Positions 20,601-64,000 of a DNA stretch of 64,000 bases are shown piece after piece (the first letter of the stretch is position 1; each line of letters opens with the position of its first letter). A model generated the notes under the pieces. The model made no database searches, had not been told where the DNA came from, and worked only from the letters and a program-made list of their open reading frames with translations. Source of the stretch: Hirundichthys speculiger (lineage: Eukaryota > Chordata > Actinopteri > Beloniformes > Exocoetidae); the NCBI GenBank assembly GCA_018398805.1, contig JAGFBZ010001895.1:1485001-1549000 (forward strand). The letters are read 5' to 3'. Made by a program: the position numbers and the translations under genes.

Positions 20601-20884
20601 AAAAAAAATAGGCATCTGTAGGACTTAAAAAGCCGCCACAACAGCTCTTACACGTACAGTACTTGAGAAAGCTAAGGTACTACATTACTTTTAAAACATT
20701 AATATCGACAGTAAAATATTACATTTAAGAAGGTCGTGATGGCAAACCAATTAATAACTGATCTCGTTTCCAATTTCAAGCATTATCCCGCGTTGACAGC
20801 AGAAACACATTCATGGAACGAGAAAACAGCAACTACAGTCGGTAGGTTGAACTACCGTGTTGATAAAAGAATATTTACCTTCAT
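14662..20884 (-). CDS. atg4d: ATG4D autophagy cysteine protease, with frame disruptions
   Basis: Cleaves pro-LC3/GABARAP to expose the lipidated Gly and delipidates ATG8-PE (cytosol; family C54). Exons: 20879-20884, 19306-19557, 19123-19206, 18826-18999, 17581-17850, 17433-17497, 17221-17348, 16879-16957, 16701-16777, 15047-15166, 14662-14844. The catalytic Cys lies in [14 protein letters not shown] (18826-18999); the Asp and His in YLDPHYCQP (16701-16777). [28 protein letters not shown] and the C-terminal DEFVLL (LIR-like, compare EDFVFL in mammals) identify ATG4D rather than A-C. Exons from 17497 to the stop join cleanly. Upstream there are lesions: a stop at the end of exon 19306-19557 (two extra bases), one extra base in 17668-17670, and a phase clash between 18826 and 17850 that a missed small exon could also explain. 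The ATG at 20884 is inferred from phase, not homology. Confidence 0.88.
15167..16700 (-). other. atg4d intron, 1.5 kb
   Basis: AT-rich. Contains the perfect hairpin at 16473-16516 and short A-runs (16250-16262, 15384-15400). No exon or known repeat otherwise recognised. Confidence 0.7.
16473..16516. repeat. Perfect inverted repeat, 19-bp arms, 6-base loop
   Basis: Arm tagcattatagtgttatta at 16473-16491 is exactly reverse-complemented at 16498-16516, with atagta between. Flanked by (TA)-rich DNA. Probably an AT-rich cruciform or a relic of a palindromic MITE. Confidence 0.85.
16701..16777 (-). CDS. atg4d: atg4d Asp/His catalytic exon
   Basis: Reads [17 protein letters not shown]; the Asp and His of LDPHYCQP complete the protease triad. 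Clean borders on both sides, in frame with 16879-16957 ([17 protein letters not shown]) and 15047-15166 ([19 protein letters not shown]). Confidence 0.93.
17851..18825 (-). other. atg4d intron (or intron plus a missed small exon)
   Basis: Separates the catalytic exon from exon 17581-17850. The phases on the two sides disagree, so a short exon of length 3n+2 may be hidden here. The only attractive acceptor (ccattgcag before 18588) gives no ATG4D-like peptide. AT-rich otherwise. Confidence 0.5.
18826..18999 (-). CDS. atg4d: atg4d catalytic-cysteine exon
   Basis: 57 whole codons plus split ends. Encodes [19 protein letters not shown], then [20 protein letters not shown]; the Cys of GWGC is the C54 nucleophile. 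The stretch LWLTYRR..FPPL followed by LT(T/S)D is characteristic of ATG4D. Ends CCA CCA G before a GTAACA donor (phase 1). Confidence 0.92.
19558..20878 (-). other. atg4d first intron
   Basis: 1.3 kb between the two-codon first coding exon and exon 19306-19557. Contains the LINE-derived segment at 20010-20375. The remainder is AT-rich with no recognised feature. Confidence 0.6.
20010..20375 (+). mobile_element. Degenerate 3' end of a non-LTR retrotransposon
   Basis: The phrases cctgggagagacccagttga, cacctcccaggag-like ggacgcctcccaggag, gagggaggtttgggtttctc and tgcttaagctgctagctctg are the decayed C-terminal end of a fish LINE reverse-transcriptase ORF that ends in a GATGGATGGA-type tail; here the tail is reduced to gtgggtggatga. 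A second copy of the tail lies at 26118-26222. Confidence 0.6.
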
Positions 20885-21124
20885 TGTGGGAAAATCATTT
20901 TTCTCCCTATAAGAGACGAATACATTTACTGAGGAGGGTATCTTTGTCCCGTTTAGTTGGTGTCAGGTTATCGGGACCTTCGAGCCCCTCAAACAAAAAC
21001 AACAGTGACACATCCACTGTATTAACTAGTAGTGACAGCGGACTGTGAGCTCACTTCCTGTTTATGAATGTCACATGTTTGCGCTTCTGTGATTGGTTAA
21101 CAGAGGACCAATGATAACGACTCT

Positions 21125-21155
21125 CCAGTCTTGGGGGCGGGAGGGGCGGGGACTC
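21125..21155 (-). promoter_or_regulatory. atg4d: GC boxes of the atg4d promoter
   Basis: Two adjacent Sp1-type GC boxes, gggggcggga (21133-21142) and ggggcgggga (21143-21152), about 250 bases upstream of the proposed atg4d first coding exon. They lie between atg4d and the downstream end of mast1. The start site is not visible. Confidence 0.5.
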
Positions 21156-21159
21156 AGAC

Positions 21160-23197
21160 AAGAACAGATAATCACGTTGATAACTTTTTGAGGCATTTTA
21201 TTACGTTTCTTTCACGTTGGTTCTTCACAACAGTGGCTGGTAGATGTGTAGCAATGTAATGAACAATAACAGTCAAGAACACAGCTGAAGTTAAAAAAAA
21301 ACAAACAAAACATATTCAAACACAGACGGAGATGACAGCAATATCTTCAGACATGTGAAGGATAAATCCAAACCTCAATAGGGACACAAATTTAGGAGGC
21401 TGCCTGGTCTAGATCCAAAAACTGAGATATTTCAAAATGACTCAAACTATTGTAAATAGTTTGTACAGGCTATAAGAGAATTTTAATTTGATAAAATGCT
21501 TCAATAAATATAATAATAATAATAATAACTTAGAAAAGAATAAATACATAAAATATTGTAAGTAAAAATGTTTGACAAAACATAAAGTGCAGTATTTCAC
21601 ATCACACACAGAAACACCAGTGAACATTGCAGGTTTATGTCTGGGTAATCTCTTACATCATGAGGAACAGTCTTCAAAATTAATATGCAACTAATGTGTC
21701 CATCGTCCTTCTTCAGAGAAATTATGCATCAGAGTTATAAATAACGGGCCAGAAAGATCCACAGACAAAAGGTTTTATACTTCTCAGAAACTTCAGACAG
21801 CTTGTGGTGTCATGCCATTTTGTCCACAAGGTGGCAGTCTACAATAAGACAAGTCTTTTGACCGGCGTCCAAAACTACATTTTTACACACAACAAACAAG
21901 ACTTCACCACTAAGATGCTCTCAACAAACCTAACTGCGCAGCCAACTATGGGTTCACTGACAAGGATGCTCAGTTTTATAGAACTGGGCACTCGTGGTTT
22001 GCATATTGTTATACATTTCAGTACAAAACAACAAAAACCTCACATGATCCCCAACTGAAATCACTGGCACTTTCCTTCACACCTAACACTGCACAATAAA
22101 CTGTACATCTGCATAAACAGAAAAAAGGGTCTGAAAGAGCATATTCTCCTCTAAGTTCCTTCTAGCTACTTTCATTATGCTTATTTACCCATTTTGCCTC
22201 CTTATCAACACACTGAGCACAACTAAATATTCACATGATAGCCTAAAATATATGATTGCACATTTCACTATGATTATTACACACAACTTAAAAAAAAAAA
22301 AAGAAAAAAAAAGTGTTTGCTTGGCTTATTGCAACTTTTTCAGTCATGTTTTCTTCTCATCTAGAGCACAATGTAAACTTATTAACTGGGGACACACATA
22401 GACACACACACACAAAAAGTGGTTTCATCAACACATTGCATAGTGTCCCTGTGCAAGTTCATCTAATCGATCTCTTTAAATCCAACTGAAAGTCAGCCCT
22501 TAAACAGATCTGAAGCACACCCTTGAAGCCACCCTCCAGCTCTATCGCTGCAAGCATTTTTTGGTTTCTGTGGGCAGTTTCCAGTATGTGTCTTCTATTC
22601 TTCAGTGTATTACTCATGGCAATTTTTTAGTACCTTTTAGTAACTGAACAGTAAGTAAATATAGTGTAGTGTGAGCTGAACAACATAATGGCACTGGAGC
22701 CGACCTGACGTGAGTCCTGCCAATTTCTAACAGAGTCCTGACTGTTAACGCACAGTGAAACGTTCATCTGTTGCGTTGAGTTGAAAGGTTGTTCACAGTG
22801 TTCTCTATCTCAAGGTCTGCTGTATATTTTTCATCTTATATTCTTTCATTATCCATTGTCAGACATGCATTAAGACGTATGCATTTGTTTTTACATATAC
22901 ACAGCATATTGTGATGAACATACAGTACATACACAGGTCTACATTATGACATCATGTGCACACATTTTCCAACAGTAGTTGATGTATCTTTGTTCATATC
23001 TTGTCTACATGTCGCATATGATCTATTTGGTGTTTTCTTTTCTTTTTTTTTTCAGGCATTTATGTCTGCCTCGCATTCAAAGTTTTGTTAAGTCATGATA
23101 TGTCCATGATATGTCAGTATAATGCTACTGTAAAAGGCATTGCATGGGAGAGTCTGACTATTTTTTTTTTTTTTTTTTTTATCATAAATGGTGTTTA
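21160..23197 (-). other. mast1: Presumed mast1 3'UTR
   Basis: Follows the mast1 stop codon (23198-23200). An A-run on the minus strand (plus-strand T, 23161-23180) lies 17 bases after the stop. The furthest plausible poly(A) signal, AATAAA on the minus strand, is at 21197-21202, about 50 bases before the atg4d GC boxes. Extent is inferred; no ORF or repeat is recognised. Confidence 0.45.
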
Positions 23198-57639
<34,442 letters not shown>

Positions 57640-57900
57640 CTGGGAGAAACACAGAGAAAGAAGAGAAAAGGAGAGATCAGGTACACAGGAAATAAACACA
57701 TATACACTTCCACATGACCAATCATTCAGATTTTTAAAGTCACAGTTATAATTGTGAGATCATCTCACTTTATGTTGACTTAACACAATGTTAGGTGGTT
57801 TGACAACTACCTAAAGAAACCCCCAAAAGATATATAAAAACCTATACATTGTTCAGGTTAAACTCAACTATGAAGATGCTTTTCACCAAATGACTGACTG

Positions 57901-57941
57901 AATGAATGAATGAATGAATGAATGAATGAATGAATGAATGA
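57901..57941. repeat. (AATG)n microsatellite
   Basis: Ten tetranucleotide units. Confidence 0.95.
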
Positions 57942-60900
57942 ACTGATCTACAGCATATTAATTTGTGCTTATAACTAAACTAATCTCCAAAGACAGCTGA
58001 GGCTGATGGGTATTGTAGTGTTAGCCGCACTGCCATGACACATGCACAGTTAAAAGAATTTAAACTCCCAAAAGAATGAACATTTAACACGTTCTCACTG
58101 CCCCATATTTCTGTTTCAAATGTGGTGACACCTCTAAACTAGTTCTGGCAGACAACTCGAGAGACAATTTGCACTCACATACACCACTCTTACGTGGTGC
58201 ACTTCAGTCACTCCTTTTAGTTCACTGGTCTCTTTAAAAGAGAAAAGTGTAGATGTCCGAGCCAAGGCATTAAATAAGAAATATTTGTCATAATAATAAT
58301 AATAATTTTTGAAGCATGCGCTGACTGTGGATTATGTTCACATAATGTAATAAAAGTGAAACACAATATAAAAAATAAACAGAGCCCATTTCAAAAGTCC
58401 AGTGATTGTAAGCTAAGTCTATTTTACGACAGGATGAGATATATCATGACTGTATAACAGTTATAAATGATTGCTGCAACAGGAACCCAGAGAAGTTGCT
58501 GTCAAATATTGTATTTGCATCTGAGTTGGTTTTGAAAGCTTTGAAAGTTGCATTTGTTCCTTTCTGACACACTGCTGAGAAGCATCTCCCACCAGCCATC
58601 CCCTATCTCCTGAGTCCACATGGACGGGACTGGGGCTCCCGGGTCCGCTGGGCTCAAACAGCAGCAGCAGACACACATACAACACCAAATGAAAACAACA
58701 TGAACTGTGCCAAGTCACATGCCAACATAGCCTGGCTGTTGGTTTACCCTGCATGCTGAGATAAAGAAGGAGGTGCTTTCATGCCAGCAGCCTTATCCTT
58801 CGGTCTGAGTATCCCAGCCCTCACTTCCACGCATCTCTGTGTGACATCCATGATGTGCGTGTGTCAAGGGCGAGAAGTTACTCAGAGTAACAGATGTAAT
58901 GAATGCAGTAATTGCTGAACACCTCATCCTGTCACAGACAGGCTAATGTTGTTGCTCATCAAATAATAGGTTAACCGTCAGATAAAAACTGAATGTGCAC
59001 AGGATGCTGCCACTGAAATCAGACAAAGCACAAGATATTTTGATATAGAGGCTCCAAACATATATCTTGTTTTGTCCTCACCTTGAGATTACAAGTAAGC
59101 CCCGAGCTACGTACAGTTCACGTTTGACTGCATGTCCTCGGGGTTTACATGTTAACTGAGGCAAATCCTTCTTCACAAGGACGACTGAATATTCAACCCA
59201 TTGATCCTTCTTCACGTTGTCCATCATCGATCTGCTAAACTGGCCTTGAGTTGTAACAGTCAAGGAAAACAGGACTTACATGAGCAAGAGACATCAAGAA
59301 AAGCTTTAGTGAGGAGGGTTACTGTGCACAGGTTTTGACCAGACATGACAGTTTGTGCTGTAACAGCCTAAAAAAACAACCACACAGGAACAAGTCAAAG
59401 GCCCCCCAGTGAAGAAAATCTCTCAGTAAAAGGTTTCTTTTCTTTATTACGGGTCAGAGAGGTATGGCTCAGTAGATGGCAACGTCAGTTTGACCTGAGG
59501 GCTACCACTGTACATTTCATTTTATGTGAATGTTCAGGATTGTCCAATGGCGTACTACCATTACGTCTCTTATGGTGTTGCTGCAGATCTGCGCGGTCAA
59601 ACAGACTGCCACGGCACAGAAAGGACAATATTATAATACTCCAACTGGGTAACAATGATCAAGAGAGCATGTGGGGGAAGAGCAGGTAGCCCACAACTTC
59701 AATTTCCCTGTAAAACTATCCCCAAGCTACAACCGAAAAAAGCAAAGAAGTTTTTTTTTCCCGACACATGACAACGTCTGCAGTTTTCCCTGTCCTACAT
59801 TTGATGGATGATGTTGACACAGAGTGAGTTTGACTGCAAAACTCAGCACATATCCATCAGCAGCAGCACATCTGCATTGTCTTTGAGCATTTCTAACCAC
59901 ATCTGACCCTCAGAGCTGATTTAAGCCATGTAAGGGCTCATCTACATGAGGCCCATAAAACAAGGTGCAGCTCATGACCTTTGGGCCACATCTTGTGCAT
60001 CTCCCAGTGAAATCACTGACTCAAAAGGGCCAAAAGCTTTAGTTACTGCTAATTAGGGACATGTTAACCTATTCAGTCCTAAGTTGTTTAAAAACCGTAA
60101 AGTTATCTGAAAAACATGAAAGCATCCATGAAAACCTTTCATTTCCTGCCTTCTGAAGAAGCTACAAACACAAGATCAGGGTGGCAACTGCTTCTCAAAG
60201 GATATCAATTTAACTCTTTCTCTTTTTTAACCCCTGTTGTCATGAGTAACCATGACAACAGGAAGGTTGTTTACGTATGGGAGCTGCTGGCTACTCTTTT
60301 TTTTTTTAAATGTTTGTTTTGAACATGTTGATAGTGTTGTTCCAGGGTTCGCGTATGTTGCAACGGGTCTTAATAGGTTGTCCTCAGGCAAAACAATGAC
60401 CTCCTATGTTGGTGCTGATGGGCAGAGAAGATTTTACAAGGCAGAGATAAGCAGCAAGTCCTCAAATAATATAAACCTGCTCCAGCGCATGTTTGGCACT
60501 GGTTGCTTGACAAACATTTAAATGAAATGATAAACTAGAGAATAGCTTATACAAGGCCTGGCCTCAGTTTCTCCACTGGTGGTTTGGACTTTATAAGCAA
60601 AATGTAATTAAAGCTGGCTTCCATGCAGGCTCTCAGAAAGTGTTGGGCCGCTTCAGGCATTATAAATAGAAAATAAAAAAAGCAGATCTGTTTGCTTTCA
60701 CTTGTGCAGCTAACAAATAAAATCTTAATGCATCAAATGTATGAAACAAACAGAGCTGACTGTAACTTTTTGTTCCAGCATGTCCAGACAATAAAAGATC
60801 CAGATGGTACATTAAACAAAGAGCACCAATAATGCATCCATCTTCCCCTCCTTATATTATGTATTTTCCTGCTTTGAGTCCAAACACAATAAACAGAGTT

Positions 60901-62059
60901 AAGAATGAAAGTAAAAACACGGCAATAAAACCAGAAGCTGTAGCTCATATACCTGCAATATGGAAGCTGTTATTAAATCCTCAAAAGAGATGGTCTTTCT
61001 TAACTTTATAATATCATTAAAGCAGCTGTGACCCCAACTTCCAATATTATATTTCTTAATAATGACTGTAATGTAGTACTAGTTTGAATTTCTCTCATGA
61101 TCCCATGTCGACCCATGTCCTATACAATGGACGATGTACTGGAAATGTGATCTCATTGTGCTGGGACGCTGGCTCAATGACAATAAAAGCAAGTCCATGT
61201 GTCAAGTCCCAAAAATCAAGCAATCAACACACATGCACCCTTCAACACCTCAAAATCTCATTTTCACTAAGTGAGAATAAGTAATTCCCCTGTGGTTTAA
61301 TTAGTCTGCCAGAATGCCACACGTAATGTTGATTGCATGGCTACATTTTCCACATCAGTGTTTTTGGGGCCCAGGATAATGCTCTCTCAGTCCCACTAAT
61401 GAAGTCAGACGGTGATGAAGGGCGGCTGACAACAGATGGGATTCTCGTTCACATTCGGGGAACACCCACCTGTGCTGGTGAGGCGTGGTAATGCATTACC
61501 AACCCACACAGCTCTACGCTATATCGACTTCCTGTTTCTTGCTTGAACGGCTCCTCTTTTTATCCAGTTTTTCTTCATTCGGGGGGTGGGGTGGGGGAGA
61601 AGGTTTGAGCCTATATACAATAGCTTGATGTCTTACCGGCCACTCTGAGCACGTGTGCATGAGTTCCTGTGTTTGTTTGAAAATAGTGAGGCAGCAAATG
61701 CTAACACTGGAGGTTAATCGTGCCACTATTTTGAGGTATAAAAACACAAATTAATGTTGGACTTTTTATTTTCTAACTGTCAAACCATGTGGCTTTGAGA
61801 ACTTTTTTAGGCTTTTTGTGCATCACTCATTCATTTCATGTATGCCCTATATTATGTAGATGCGAGCGGATTCCTGGGCCCTGTTATCACAACTACCTCA
61901 TGTTTTATATTGTATTAATTGTATAATATACATATTTATTTACTTACTTATATGTTGGCTTGTATATATTGTTCTAGTAATTTGTTATATTTTTTTTTTT
62001 TTTTTTTTTTATTCTAATTCTATTATCTTTTCTATCTAAATCTTTACATAACTTTATTT

Positions 62060-62158
62060 TTTCATACTGTACAGAGAGAACTTAGAAACCGGAGTCAAAT
62101 TCCTTGTTTGTGTGCACAAACTTGGCCAATAAAGCTGATTCTGATTCTGATTCTGATT
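62060..62158 (+). repeat. Retroposon tail with (TTCTGA)n end
   Basis: cagagagaacttagaaaccg then cttggccaataaagctgatt and three ttctga units: the 3' end of an RTE-like LINE or dependent SINE, very common in teleosts. A 20-base T run lies at 61991-62010. Confidence 0.65.
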
Positions 62159-64000
62159 AAGGTCAAAATGTTCTTGCTGCATTATTTGTTGATTTTGGTC
62201 AATGTTAAGCAATAATGTGCAGGGATGAGGGCTGTGTCTAATCTTCCATTTCTTGTTATAATAGTCTTGGCTGAATCTGTTTCAGTGTGGTAGGGTCAGT
62301 CAGGGACAACCAACAGAAATTTGAAAGGCTGGTAAATTCTCTCTCTCTGTATGGTCATAAGGAATACCCATAAAAGCTTTCTTGCTGTTTTGTCCCTCAG
62401 GATATTCTAGCTGCACTAAAAAAGCCTCTGCAATAATGAAATAGCATTACTAGGTTGCATGAATATAAAGGGCAATGTTGCGTACACAGAATTCCATTCC
62501 ATTCATTTTGTAGATTTTGTGCAAAGAGAAATAGCAGAGGAGCAGAGCAACAGTGAGCCTCAATCAAGCAGAATTATAGTGCCAAAGTAGGGTGACCAGC
62601 CCAGCTGTCATCCACTGACTAACCAGCACAGGGACTTTCTCAGGGGTGATGTTACTTCTGTGGGATTCAAATTTTATTTCCAGTGACTCACTGATTCAAA
62701 CAATCTGTGTAGATGGAAATTCAGGGAAACTCCAGGCAAACTTGCTGCTGTAAATTCTACCAAAGTGGTTGTCTTTTTCTAATTAAGGTGAAAACAGAAA
62801 CTTATTGCCAATTAGATATGTTTTGTATTTTAATGGAAGAAGAAATTAACATCCAGCATATTGGACAATGTAATGGTGGTGTCTACCCAAAATGTCCATA
62901 CCACATGATAAATGACTTTGGACCAAAGGAAAGCTGATTATAGTTACACATGGCAGTGAATTACAATCTGATTTAATAGTTGGGTGTCAAGTCAACCAAC
63001 TGTTATGTCAATACAGCTTTTCTAACTATGATGCAAATACAACTCAAGAATGTATGTTTCCCCTCCATGAGCTGCCTGGTCTCTATAACCCTTAAAACAA
63101 TTTGGTCCCAATGTGCCTATTAGGAACTTGTCAAATGAATGATCGGGCTTAGCTTATGTTCCAAATCACACACTTGTTTCCTTATGCTTATTATTTTGAG
63201 GACGTGTGTTCTGACAGTTCTGCTGTTGTGCAGTACACTGCAAGACTGCTTTAATGGTGCACCTGAAACAGTCAGAACTGAGTTTAGAACGCTGGATACT
63301 TCACACCCTCGATGGTTGCCATCTGGTCAACATAGCGGGAGTGGTTGGGCCTTTGTTTGTCATGTTTTTGATCAGAAAGAGGATGGCAGTCCATCTCTGG
63401 TGCACATGTTTAGTCTGTCATTAAAAAGAAAATAGGGGACTGACACATGAGACGGTAAATTTGGGTTCATTTTTTTGGCAAATTATGATCAATGAAAAGT
63501 CAAAAAGTCTTGGAGATGACATGGTGGTAACTTAAATGGAGCAGCCAAATTACAAAGCTTGCAACTGTCACTTCCAGTAAATTGGAACGGCGCTCAATTG
63601 GTCACCTCACACGTGATGTGTAGTCCCCTCTGTTAGCGTTCTCGTGAATGTACGCCATTTGGAACATGCTTCTCATGTAGTATTGAACTTTAATTGGCTC
63701 AAATTTGACTTGAATATTGCAGGAGATTCAGTGTCTGAGATTCATTTGATCAAACAGGGGACCAGAGGACTGCAGGAAGGTTACAAACTAAAAGGCATGT
63801 TGGGTTCACTAAAAAAAAGACAATAAACATTGTGTTGGCTAAAGATATTCCCATTCCCAGACTTTAGTTAGGACATGTCTGCTCAGTTTCTGTTATACCA
63901 ATGACACTATTGCACAGCTGTTTCACTCACATCTTCAAAAACTGCCACTCATTATAATTTCTGTGCATGAATTGCCTGGCAGTGCTGCGCATGATTGCCA

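Larger units (their letters stand above)
57640..64000 (-). other. mast1 5' intron or flank, 6.4 kb
   Basis: Upstream of the 32-nt exon. Holds the AATG microsatellite (57901-57941) and the retroposon tail (62060-62158). I found no ATG exon ending in phase 0 that would precede KDLPLP, and no CpG island, so the mast1 promoter is probably beyond the right edge. The ORFs here have no recognisable homology. Confidence 0.6.

Noticed and set aside
63139..63435. Plus-strand 98-codon ORF with a hydrophobic start
   Set aside because: Looks like a signal peptide by chance; no family resemblance, no exon signals.

Overview
This is vertebrate, almost certainly teleost, nuclear DNA. Genes are split into short exons with GT..AG introns, the proteins match jawed-vertebrate orthologues, and the introns carry repeats familiar from fish: hAT-like MITEs, Tc1 relics, LINE tails ending in GATGGATGGA or TTCTGATTCTGA, and AT and AATG microsatellites. 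I see no bacterial gene, CRISPR array or rRNA/tRNA gene, and no undescribed multi-gene system.

Layout. 734-8621 (-): the first 24 coding exons of smarca4 (BRG1), 1184 codons with every splice phase agreeing; the rest of the gene lies beyond the left edge. Its non-coding first exon and CpG-rich promoter are near 10.67-10.93 kb. 12183-13705 (+): a three-exon galactose-3-O-sulfotransferase-like gene. 14662-20884 (-): atg4d, an autophagy cysteine protease, tail-to-tail with the sulfotransferase gene. 23198-57639 (-): mast1, a microtubule-associated Ser/Thr kinase with 26 recognisable coding exons (about 1678 codons); its first exon was not found. Introns of 1-14 kb near the 5' end of mast1 fill the right half of the window, and 57.6-64 kb is 5' intron or flank.

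The genes do not form a pathway: chromatin remodelling, glycolipid/glycan sulfation, autophagy and neuronal cytoskeletal signalling. SMARCA4, ATG4D and MAST1 all lie on human 19p13, so the block looks like conserved vertebrate synteny with a sulfotransferase gene between smarca4 and atg4d.

Main oddities: two non-canonical GC..AG introns in smarca4; small indels breaking the frame in the sulfotransferase gene (1), atg4d (2 clear, 1 possible) and the last exon of mast1 (1), while smarca4 is clean; three non-autonomous hAT-like elements with 8-bp target duplications; a candidate solo LTR with a 4-bp duplication; a perfect 19-bp-arm hairpin; and a 57-base C run. The indels may be residual assembly errors or real lesions; the sequence alone cannot decide. 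Exon boundaries were read by eye from homology remembered from the families and from splice consensus, not from an alignment program.
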